This document shows, piece by piece, positions 15,871 to 21,676 of a stretch of DNA of 26,838 nucleotides. The DNA lies in the NCBI GenBank assembly GCA_946543465.1, contig CAMNLR010000155.1:1-26838 (forward strand), read 5' to 3'. Each line of letters begins with the position of its first letter. Position 1 is the first letter of the stretch. This DNA is from CAG-791 sp002390025. GTDB taxonomy: Bacteria; Bacillota; Clostridia; Lachnospirales; Lachnospiraceae. Both the position numbers and the translations under genes were made by a program. Below the pieces are notes generated by a model. The model was not told the DNA's origin, searched no databases, and saw only the letters and a program-made list of their open reading frames with translations.

Positions 15871-17238
15871 TTAATTCTGATTGATATTTAATTTTTTCAG
15901 GATCACTTCTACGTTTCCGCGCAGCTCCCCGTTGGTGACCATTTCGTTTTTGATCTTGTCGACACCGTACATGACGGTGGAATGGTCCTTTTTGCCCAGA
16001 AGCCTGGCTATATTTTCCAGAGTGGCATCTGTGTATTCTCTGCAGATATACATGATGATCTGACGGGGAATGACCAGGGATGCATTCTTTTTCCGGGAAA
16101 TAATATTGGAAGCGCGCACATCGTAGTGTTCGCAGACAACACGCAGGATCATATCCGGTGTGATTACATTCTGTCTGTCGGGATCGATGATATCCTTGAG
16201 AGCTTCGCGGGCATTGGTCAGGTTGGCATCCACGTTATTGAGCCTGGAGTAGGCGATGATCTTGTTGAAGGCGCCCTCCAGTTCACGGATGTTGGACTTG
16301 ATGTTTGTCGCGACATATTCCAGGATCTCGTCGTCCAGATGCCGGCCTGTGATCTCCGCGTTTTTGCGGAGGATCGCCATCCTGGTCTCGTAGTCCGGCG
16401 GCTGTATATCCGCGATCAGTCCCCACTCAAAACGGGAACGGAAGCGTTCATCCAGTGTCTCCATTTCACGGGGAGGACGGTCGGAGGACAGAACGATCTG
16501 TTTTCCTGCCTGATGGAGCTCGTTGAAGGTGTGGAAAAACTCTTCCTGAGTTGATTCTTTTCCTATTATAAACTGTATGTCATCTATGAGCAGAACATCG
16601 ACGGTCCTGTATTTGTCGCGCAGTCTTGCCATGGAGGTGGCATTACCGGAACGGATCGATTCGATGACTTCGTTTGTGAACTGCTCGCTGGTGACATAGA
16701 GGACCCGCTTGGAAGGACTCATCTCCAGGATATAGTGGCCGATCGAATGCATCAGGTGCGTTTTGCCAAGTCCCGCGCCTCCGTAGAGGAAGAGGGGATT
16801 ATAGGTATTTCCGGGAGATTCCGCCACTGCGACACAGGCGGACTGAGCAAATTTGTTATTACTTCCGACGATAAATGTGTCGAAGCGGTATTTGGGATTG
16901 AGATTGGCATTCTCGATCTGCTGGCTGCTCACAACGGATCTGTGTTCCTCTGCGGGCTGTTCCTTCTGTTCCTGATCTGTCAGCAGAAACTCGACACTGT
17001 AGTGCTCGTCGAGCATTTCCGTGATCGTGATCTCGAAGAAGACCTTGAAATTGTTGACAATGTAGTCAAGCATGATCGGTTTGTCGGAAGGAATGCGGAT
17101 ATAGACGATATTGTCGCGTATATCGGCAATCTCCAGATTCTCGATCCACGTTGTATAGGATATATTAGAAAGGCGGTATTCGTTGCGGATATGTTCTTTG
17201 ATCCATAACCACCTTTGTCTGATCAATTCCTCGTTCAT
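15871..17238 (-). CDS. dnaA: Chromosomal replication initiator DnaA
   Basis: Binds DnaA boxes in oriC and melts the origin in its ATP form. The 455-residue protein has all four domains. Domain I is at 1-80 (helicase and partner binding), followed by a Q/E-rich linker. The AAA+ core begins around N-P-K-Y-R-F-D-T-F at 114, with Walker A G-G-A-G-L-G-K-T-H and Walker B L-L-I-D-D-I-Q-F. Domain IV carries the DnaA signature ending K-K-D-H-S-T-V-M-Y-G. ATG 17238 follows GGAGG with a 4-base gap. The upstream promoter (17309-17337) abuts DnaA boxes, suggesting autoregulation. It heads the leftward cluster dnaA-dnaN-yaaA-recF-gyrB-gyrA. Confidence 0.98.
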   Translation of the reverse strand: MNEELIRQRWLWIKEHIRNEYRLSNISYTTWIENLEIADIRDNIVYIRIPSDKPIMLDYIVNNFKVFFEITITEMLDEHYSVEFLLTDQEQKEQPAEEHRSVVSSQQIENANLNPKYRFDTFIVGSNNKFAQSACVAVAESPGNTYNPLFLYGGAGLGKTHLMHSIGHYILEMSPSKRVLYVTSEQFTNEVIESIRSGNATSMARLRDKYRTVDVLLIDDIQFIIGKESTQEEFFHTFNELHQAGKQIVLSSDRPPREMETLDERFRSRFEWGLIADIQPPDYETRMAILRKNAEITGRHLDDEILEYVATNIKSNIRELEGAFNKIIAYSRLNNVDANLTNAREALKDIIDPDRQNVITPDMILRVVCEHYDVRASNIISRKKNASLVIPRQIIMYICREYTDATLENIARLLGKKDHSTVMYGVDKIKNEMVTNGELRGNVEVILKKLNINQN

Positions 17239-17308
17239 TCAATCCTCCGGTTCCTGTTTATTAAGAACGATATTTACCCATTCTCAGCAAGATTTTAATC
17301 GTTTAGTT

Positions 17309-17337
17309 AATATATAATAAAACCCGCCAAACTTCAA
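17309..17337 (-). promoter_or_regulatory. Promoter of dnaA
   Basis: On the minus strand TTGAAG (17337-17332) and TATATT (17314-17309) are 17 bases apart. The -35 element is only 10 bases from a group of three one-mismatch DnaA boxes (17348-17380), a layout that fits repression by DnaA itself. Confidence 0.6.
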
Positions 17338-17347
17338 ACGGACGGAG

Positions 17348-17691
17348 TTTTCCACAATTTGTGGATTAAAATGTGGAAAAATGATTTTGGTTAAAAAAAA
17401 CCTCTATTTCACATATTCACAAAAAAGAGTTATCCTCACTCTGAACACGCATAAAATGGCGGAAAAATAAAAATAATGGGGAATACATGAAAAGTTATCC
17501 ACATGTTATGCACAATTTGTGGATAAGTGAAAATTGTGAAATCATCATTTTGTGGAAATGTGGATAACTTTGAGGATACAATATTTTGTCTGAAAAAATT
17601 TTTATTTTCAAGATATTGTATCGAATATTTGTGCGGAAAAGAGGCCTTTATCCACGTTATCCACATTTTCCCGTGGATAAAATGTGGATAA
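17348..17691. other. oriC: Chromosomal replication origin oriC, main DnaA-box array
   Basis: Five perfect DnaA boxes (TTATCCACA or its reverse) lie at 17495-17503(+), 17518-17526(-), 17559-17567(-), 17657-17665(+) and 17683-17691(-). One-mismatch boxes are at 17348-17356, 17360-17368, 17372-17380, 17430-17438, 17506-17514, 17648-17656 and 17672-17680. The array sits between dnaA and rpmH with genes diverging on both sides, the classic Firmicutes origin position. An AT-rich core at 17576-17635 is the most likely unwinding region on this side. The rightmost box ends 8 bases before the rpmH -35 element. Confidence 0.93.
17575..17622. repeat. Inverted repeat framing the AT-rich core of oriC
   Basis: GATACAATAT (17575-17584) and ATATTGTATC (17613-17622) are perfect inverted arms separated by 28 bases of very AT-rich DNA, including A6 and T5 runs. 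It lies between two groups of perfect DnaA boxes and is a candidate DNA-unwinding element or protein-binding site. Confidence 0.55.
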
Positions 17692-17698
17692 ATATTTC

Positions 17699-17727
17699 TT
17701 GACGCCAAATCATGTTTTATATATAAT
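17699..17727 (+). promoter_or_regulatory. Strong promoter of the rpmH operon
   Basis: TTGACG (17699-17704) and a perfect TATAAT (17722-17727) are 17 bases apart. Transcription should start near 17734, about 300 bases ahead of rpmH. The -35 is next to the last perfect DnaA box (17683-17691), so occupancy of oriC may influence it. Confidence 0.8.
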
Positions 17728-17758
17728 TTCGATGTTAGCGTCTTTACAAGGGGATACT

Positions 17759-17884
17759 ATGCCCGAAACAGCAACCATACCCGCATCCGGGAAGTGCCGG
17801 AGCAGCCGGCACAGCTTTTTTTCGGATGCACGACGGGATATGCGACTTACGGCCGCAGCCGCACGCGGTCCTGTAAAGACTTGA
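17759..17884 (+). CDS. Possible 41-residue leader peptide ahead of rpmH
   Basis: An ATG at 17759 follows AAGGGGA (17748-17754) closely and opens a 41-codon frame rich in A, R and S. It runs straight through the attenuator-like hairpin at 17794-17822. I do not recognise the peptide. It could be a leader peptide whose translation affects the hairpin, or a chance frame; nothing but the ribosome site and the position supports it. Confidence 0.25.
   Translation: MPETATIPASGKCRSSRHSFFSDARRDMRLTAAAARGPVKT
17794..17822 (+). terminator. Attenuator-like hairpin in the rpmH leader
   Basis: GTGCCGG (17794-17800) pairs with CCGGCAC (17806-17812) around a 5-base loop. Seven T residues follow at 17816-17822, three bases after the stem. 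It lies about 60 bases after the predicted start of transcription and 210 bases before rpmH, so it would act as a premature terminator. Confidence 0.6.
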
Positions 17885-18032
17885 AAGCCCTGGCAGGGAG
17901 CGAACATGGAAGGAAGGCAGTTTCTGCAGAGTTTCAGATCAGTTCCCGGCAGTGGCAGTATACTTTGAAAAATTCAGCAGTTCTTCCTGACCGGGGAAGC
18001 TGCAAATTCATCATTTAAAGGAGGAAGTATCA

Positions 18033-18170
18033 ATGGCTAAAATGACATATCAGCCCAAGAAGAGACAGCGCGCGAAGGTACATGGATTCAGATCCAGAAT
18101 GAGCACAAAGGGCGGCAGAAAGGTTCTTTCCGCACGCAGGCGCAAAGGCAGAAAGCAGATTGCAGTCTGA
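18033..18170 (+). CDS. rpmH: 50S ribosomal protein L34
   Basis: A 45-residue, very basic protein of the large ribosomal subunit. The sequence M-T-Y-Q-P-K-K-R-Q-R-A-K-V-H-G-F-R, then M-S-T-K-G-G-R-K-V-L and R-R-R-K-G-R-K, is unmistakable. Compared with the common M-K-M-T-Y-Q form there is one extra residue at the N-terminus (M-A-K-M). ATG 18033 is served by a strong AAAGGAGG (18017-18024). It is the first gene right of oriC, leading rnpA-yidD-yidC-khpB, the standard order. Two hairpins follow it before rnpA, probably lowering readthrough so that L34 is made in excess of RnpA. Confidence 0.98.
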   Translation: MAKMTYQPKKRQRAKVHGFRSRMSTKGGRKVLSARRRKGRKQIAV

Positions 18171-18185
18171 CAGTAGATTTCCGTG

Positions 18186-18213
18186 AGAGTCATGCTGATT
18201 TCAGCATGGCTCT
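18186..18213 (+). promoter_or_regulatory. Intercistronic hairpin 1 after rpmH
   Basis: AGAGTCATGCTG (18186-18197) pairs with 18202-18213 over 12 bp with one G-U pair and the loop ATTT. Only a short, interrupted T-stretch follows, so it is more likely a 3' stabiliser or processing site than a strong terminator. Confidence 0.6.
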
Positions 18214-18246
18214 TATTGTAACAGGAAATGAATTGCAATTGCAGCA

Positions 18247-18285
18247 GTGACAGTCCTCGGATCAGGACGGTCACCTTCATTTTTT
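18247..18285 (+). terminator. Leaky terminator between rpmH and rnpA
   Basis: GTGACAGTCCT (18247-18257) pairs with AGGACGGTCAC (18264-18274) with one central mismatch. CTTCA and six T residues (18280-18285) follow. The 5-base gap before the T-run and the mismatch suggest partial termination, giving a high L34 to RnpA ratio. Confidence 0.6.
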
Positions 18286-18307
18286 ATCATTAGACATAAC
18301 ACAGCAT

Positions 18308-18640
18308 ATGGAATCTCTGAAAAAGAACGCAGATTTTAAAAACTGCTATCAGACAGGAAGATCTTTCGTAAACCGTTATCTTGTCATCTATCTGTGCGGC
18401 AATGGACAGGAAAAAAACAGGTTCGGGATCTCTGTGAGCAAAAAGGTAGGAAACAGTGTCGTAAGGCACCGGACTGTAAGACTGATCAGAGAAGTCTGCC
18501 GTCTTCATGAAGAAGAATTTATAGGCGGATATGATATCGTTTTTGTGGCACGTGTCCGTGCAAAGGGAATCAGTTATTTCAAAATGGAGCACGCGCTGAT
18601 GCAGCTGGCTGCAAAAGCCGGTCTTTTAAAGAAAAAGTGA
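18308..18640 (+). CDS. rnpA: Ribonuclease P protein component
   Basis: The protein cofactor of RNase P, which helps the catalytic RNA remove 5' leaders from pre-tRNAs. The 110-residue length is typical. The family pattern L-K-K-N-x-D-F near the start, R-F-G-I-S-V-S-K-K-V-G-N-S-V-V-R, and L-I-R-E are present. The conserved R-N-R-x-K-R helix motif reads R-H-R-T-V-R here. The start is placed by family alignment; there is no Shine-Dalgarno sequence before ATG 18308, only the T-run and short AT-rich DNA after the leaky terminator. Translation may therefore be kept low on purpose. The RNase P RNA gene is not in the window. Confidence 0.96.
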   Translation: MESLKKNADFKNCYQTGRSFVNRYLVIYLCGNGQEKNRFGISVSKKVGNSVVRHRTVRLIREVCRLHEEEFIGGYDIVFVARVRAKGISYFKMEHALMQLAAKAGLLKKK

Positions 18641-18685
18641 CAGATCCGGCAGACAGACTGCAGATGCATGTTGTCTGGAAACGGT

Positions 18686-18916
18686 ATGGAATATGATATG
18701 AAAATGATGAAAAAGGCAATGATTCGATCAATCAGGGTGTATCAGAGATATCTGTCACCTCTCAAGAGTACAAAGTGCCCCTATATCCCCAGCTGTTCAC
18801 AGTATGGACTGGAGGCGGTGGAAAAATACGGGGCTGTAAAGGGAGGTGCCATGGCTGCATGGAGGATCCTCCGCTGCAATCCGTTTTCCGGCGGCGGCTA
18901 TGATCCGGTACCCTGA
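18686..18916 (+). CDS. yidD: Membrane protein insertion efficiency factor YidD
   Basis: A small protein that assists YidC-mediated insertion of inner-membrane proteins. Signatures are I-R-V-Y-Q-R-Y-L-S-P-L-K, C-P-Y-I-P-S-C-S-Q-Y-G-L-E-A, K-Y-G-A-x-K-G, and the ending R-C-N-P-F-x-G-G-G-Y-D-P-V-P. The start is uncertain: ATG 18686 has GGAAA upstream and is used here (76 residues). ATG 18668 has no ribosome site, and ATGs at 18698, 18704 and 18707 would give the more usual beginning M-K-x-x-x-K. It lies between rnpA and yidC as in most bacteria. Confidence 0.94.
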   Translation: MEYDMKMMKKAMIRSIRVYQRYLSPLKSTKCPYIPSCSQYGLEAVEKYGAVKGGAMAAWRILRCNPFSGGGYDPVP

Positions 18917-18955
18917 AAAGCATTTTAGTATTAACAACCTATTTAAGGAGGAATA

Positions 18956-20287
18956 TTGGCTCCTATGTTTTTGACCAAAAGCACTACTTTCATAATTGGT
19001 CCGATCGCCGAACTGATTGGAATCATCATGAACGGCATCTTTGTAGTACTGAGTAAAATAGGTCTTCCGAATGTCGGACTGTCTATCATCTTCATGACAA
19101 TCCTGATTTATATGCTCATGCTGCCCCTGACCATCCGTCAGCAGAAGTTTTCCAAGCTTCAGAGGAAAATGCAGCCTGAACTTCAGAAGATTCAGAAGAA
19201 ATATCAGGGAAGAAAAGATAGTGCGTCTGTAGCTGCACAGCAGGAAGAAATGAAGCAGGTCTACGACAAGTACGGTGTATCCGCATCGGGCAGTTGTGTA
19301 CAGCTTCTCATTCAGATGCCCATCCTTTTTGCCCTGTACAGAGTGTTCTACAATGTCCCTGCATATCTTTCCAGCGTAAAAGCTGCTTTTTATCCTCTTG
19401 TAGATAATCTCTATAAACTGGATCCGGACGGATCAAAGATCCTTCTGGCACAGGATGCGGATGGAAAGTATATTTTCTCCAGTGTCAGCGCTTTTGTCAA
19501 AGGACTGACAGGTAATATCGAGAGCGGAAATATCGATGCCGTCAAGAATTCAATCGTCGATATCCTGAACAAATTTCAGCTGGCGGACTGGACAACACTC
19601 ACTGAGAAGGCACCCGATCTGAGCGCTGATATTACATCAACAACGACTAAAATCTTCCAGTACAATAATTTCCTCGGCCTTAATATTGCAGAATCTCCTT
19701 CCAATATTATGAGGCAGGGAGGAATTATGATCGTTGTTGCCCTGATCATTCCTTTTCTTGCAGCTTTCACACAGTGGCTCAATGTCAAACTGATGCCTCA
19801 GCCGGAGTCAGACCCTAACGACCAGGCAGCAAACACCATGAAGAGCATGAACATCATGATGCCTGCCATGTCCGCAGTGTTCTGCTTCTCACTTCCCAGC
19901 GGCATGGGACTTTACTGGATCGTCGGTGCGATCGTCCGTATCGTGCAGCAGATCTTCATCAACAAACACATCGACAAGATGGATATTGATGAAATGATCG
20001 AAAAGAACAGCGAAAAGGCAAAGGCCAAAGCGGAGAAGAGAAAAGAAAAGAGCATCAGCAGAGGCGACTATCCTGCAGAGTCCTCCGGAAAGACCAGAAG
20101 GACAACAGCCAACAGAGACAGCAGACTGGTCACAAAGCTCACACAGGCTGAGGAAGCCAGAATCGATGAGATGAATCAGTCCAGAAGGCAGAAGAAGTAC
20201 AAAAAAGAAAGTCTTTCCTACCAGGCTGATATGGTAAGGAGATTCAATGAATCGGGAAAAGAATCTTCAGATTCGCAGGATAAATGA
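18956..20287 (+). CDS. yidC: Membrane protein insertase YidC/SpoIIIJ
   Basis: Inserts and folds membrane proteins alone or with SecYEG. The 443-residue protein has a first hydrophobic segment at about 11-33, then the YidC core: G-L-S-I-I-F-M-T-I-L-I-Y-M-L-M-L-P-L-T-I-R-Q-Q-K near 41-64, S-C-V-Q-L-L-I-Q-M-P-I-L-F-A-L-Y-R near 113-129, and later membrane spans around G-G-I-M-I-V-V-A-L-I-I and G-L-Y-W-I-V-G-A. A basic tail of about 100 residues probably contacts the ribosome. The position usually occupied by the groove arginine holds Y52. Start: TTG 18956 lies 4 bases from AGGAGG, ATG 18965 lies 13; either is possible. Confidence 0.95.
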   Translation: MAPMFLTKSTTFIIGPIAELIGIIMNGIFVVLSKIGLPNVGLSIIFMTILIYMLMLPLTIRQQKFSKLQRKMQPELQKIQKKYQGRKDSASVAAQQEEMKQVYDKYGVSASGSCVQLLIQMPILFALYRVFYNVPAYLSSVKAAFYPLVDNLYKLDPDGSKILLAQDADGKYIFSSVSAFVKGLTGNIESGNIDAVKNSIVDILNKFQLADWTTLTEKAPDLSADITSTTTKIFQYNNFLGLNIAESPSNIMRQGGIMIVVALIIPFLAAFTQWLNVKLMPQPESDPNDQAANTMKSMNIMMPAMSAVFCFSLPSGMGLYWIVGAIVRIVQQIFINKHIDKMDIDEMIEKNSEKAKAKAEKRKEKSISRGDYPAESSGKTRRTTANRDSRLVTKLTQAEEARIDEMNQSRRQKKYKKESLSYQADMVRRFNESGKESSDSQDK

Positions 20288-20314
20288 ATTGATTAAAATA
20301 ACAAGAGGATAAAT

Positions 20315-21484
20315 ATGTCTCAGGAATATATTGAAATCACGGAGAGGACTGTATCGGAAGCGATCACAGCGGCATGCCAGAAGCTGGCGGTTCCCAGTGA
20401 ACGCCTCGAATACGAAGTGATTGATCCGGGAAAGACCGGTTTTCTGGGAATCGGCTCGAGAGCGGCCAGAATCCGTGCACGCGTTAAACAGGGAATGGAG
20501 GAGAGCACCGATTTTGATACCAGTGCGATCATCAGTGATGTTCTCAAGGGAAAGGATGACAAAAAGGAAGCATCCTCTCAGCGCGTAAAAGAAAAAAGAA
20601 AAGACGATAAAAAAGAAAACAGGAAAAAAGATTTTCCTAAAAATGCCGATAAGGCAGCTTCCAAAAAATCTGACATTGTTTCCGACAAAAATTCCGAAAA
20701 AGCAGAGGCTGCGGAATCTGCTGCACAGAAAACCGCTGCTGCAGAGAAGCAGGCCGCTGAGGATACCGCTGTAAATACAGCAGAAAAGACCGAGGCTTCC
20801 GAAGGAATTGCTTCTGCAAGAAAGAGTTCCGGAAGAAGGGATTCTTCCGAAAGGAATTTTGAAAAAGGAAGCAGAGGAAGAGGCCGCCGCAGACAGCGCC
20901 GTTCTGACAGAGACGACTATGCTTCACGCACTCCCGATCAGGACGGAAATGCCGCTCCTTCTGAAAATCACAGTGCTCCTAAAAAGAAGAGCGCCGTTCC
21001 GGTGCTCACAGATGAGCAGATTGAAGAAATCAAGCAGCGCGCGGATACCTTCCTGGCAGATGTTTTCCAGGCAATGAATCTGGAGGCAGAGGTCAGCAGC
21101 TCCTATGATAAGGAGACCGGTATGCTCACGATCGATATGAAGGGTGAGAATATGGGTTTCCTCATCGGAAAACGCGGACAGACCCTTGATTCCCTCCAGT
21201 ATCTCGTCTCTCTTGTCGTCAACAAGGGAATCGACGGATACATCCATGTCAAGGCTGACACGGAGAACTACCGTGAGCGCCGCAAAAAGACTCTGGAAAA
21301 TCTGGCAAAGAATATTGCAGCAAAGGTCAAGCGCAACCGCAGCAGTGTTGCTCTTGAACCCATGAATCCTTATGAGAGAAGGATCATCCACTCTGCCCTG
21401 CAGAGTGACCGTTACGTGACAACCTATAGTGAAGGCGAGGAGCCTTACAGAAAAGTTATCGTGACAATGAAAGAGGATCGCTGA
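20315..21484 (+). CDS. khpB: RNA-binding protein KhpB (Jag/EloR)
   Basis: Jag/KhpB proteins bind RNA with KhpA and affect cell elongation and division in Firmicutes. Three domains show. Jag_N is at about 1-57, ending in D-P-G-K-T-G-F-L-G-I-G. A long K/E/A/S-rich disordered linker covers about 60-225. The KH domain follows, with the G-F-L-I-G-K-R-G-Q loop near 285-293. The C-terminal R3H domain contains N-Y-R-E-R-R-K and P-M-N-P-Y-E-R-R-I-I-H. The 389-residue length is on the long side because of the linker. ATG 20315 follows AGAGGAT, 27 bases after yidC. It is the last gene before a strong terminator. Confidence 0.95.
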   Translation: MSQEYIEITERTVSEAITAACQKLAVPSERLEYEVIDPGKTGFLGIGSRAARIRARVKQGMEESTDFDTSAIISDVLKGKDDKKEASSQRVKEKRKDDKKENRKKDFPKNADKAASKKSDIVSDKNSEKAEAAESAAQKTAAAEKQAAEDTAVNTAEKTEASEGIASARKSSGRRDSSERNFEKGSRGRGRRRQRRSDRDDYASRTPDQDGNAAPSENHSAPKKKSAVPVLTDEQIEEIKQRADTFLADVFQAMNLEAEVSSSYDKETGMLTIDMKGENMGFLIGKRGQTLDSLQYLVSLVVNKGIDGYIHVKADTENYRERRKKTLENLAKNIAAKVKRNRSSVALEPMNPYERRIIHSALQSDRYVTTYSEGEEPYRKVIVTMKEDR

Positions 21485-21497
21485 TGATCCTTTGATC

Positions 21498-21537
21498 AGA
21501 CTGCCGCCTCAGCAATCCTGAAGCGGCAGTCTTTTTT
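21498..21537 (+). terminator. Intrinsic terminator of the rpmH-khpB operon
   Basis: AGACTGCCGC (21498-21507) pairs perfectly with GCGGCAGTCT (21523-21532), and six T residues run through 21532-21537. It lies 14 bases after the khpB stop codon. Confidence 0.92.
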
Positions 21538-21566
21538 ACAAGCTGATACAGGACCAAATAGTTAAT

Positions 21567-21589
21567 AAAACTGTCGATACAGTTTTTTT
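21567..21589 (+). terminator. Second, smaller terminator upstream of mnmE
   Basis: AAAACTGT (21567-21574), loop CGAT, ACAGTTTT (21579-21586), then further T residues to 21589. This AT-rich hairpin backs up the first terminator. No convincing promoter for mnmE was found between here and 21677. Confidence 0.6.
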
Positions 21590-21676
21590 AATCTGGATTC
21601 TTCACTGTTTTCGCCTCTTTGAAAATGCTTCAGAAAGCCGTTCTGACGAGCGGCATAGTTGGAAGAGTAAAAAAAC

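Larger units (their letters stand above)
17734..18032 (+). promoter_or_regulatory. Long structured 5' leader of rpmH, candidate cis-regulatory RNA
   Basis: About 300 bases separate the predicted transcript start from the rpmH ATG. It contains an attenuator-like hairpin with a T7 run at 17794-17822, nested inside a longer pairing of GCATCCG (17783-17789) with CGGATGC (17823-17829). Just before the ribosome site is a second stem: GCAG-UU-CUUCC (17977-17987) with GGAAG-CUGC (17995-18003). The strong AAAGGAGG (18017-18024) follows. No known riboswitch or ribosomal-protein leader could be recognised by eye. Function is inferred: control of L34 and the downstream operon. Confidence 0.5.

Noticed and set aside
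17885..17940. Possible SRP (4.5S) RNA because of GGAAGGAAGGCAG in the rpmH leader
   Set aside because: The conserved SRP tip needs GGTCAGG...CCGGAAGGAAGCAGCC in a defined stem; only part of the purine-rich string matches and flanks do not pair.
17794..18018. 74-codon frame starting with GTG inside the rpmH leader
   Set aside because: The GTG lies in the stem of the attenuator hairpin and has no ribosome site; composition is not protein-like.
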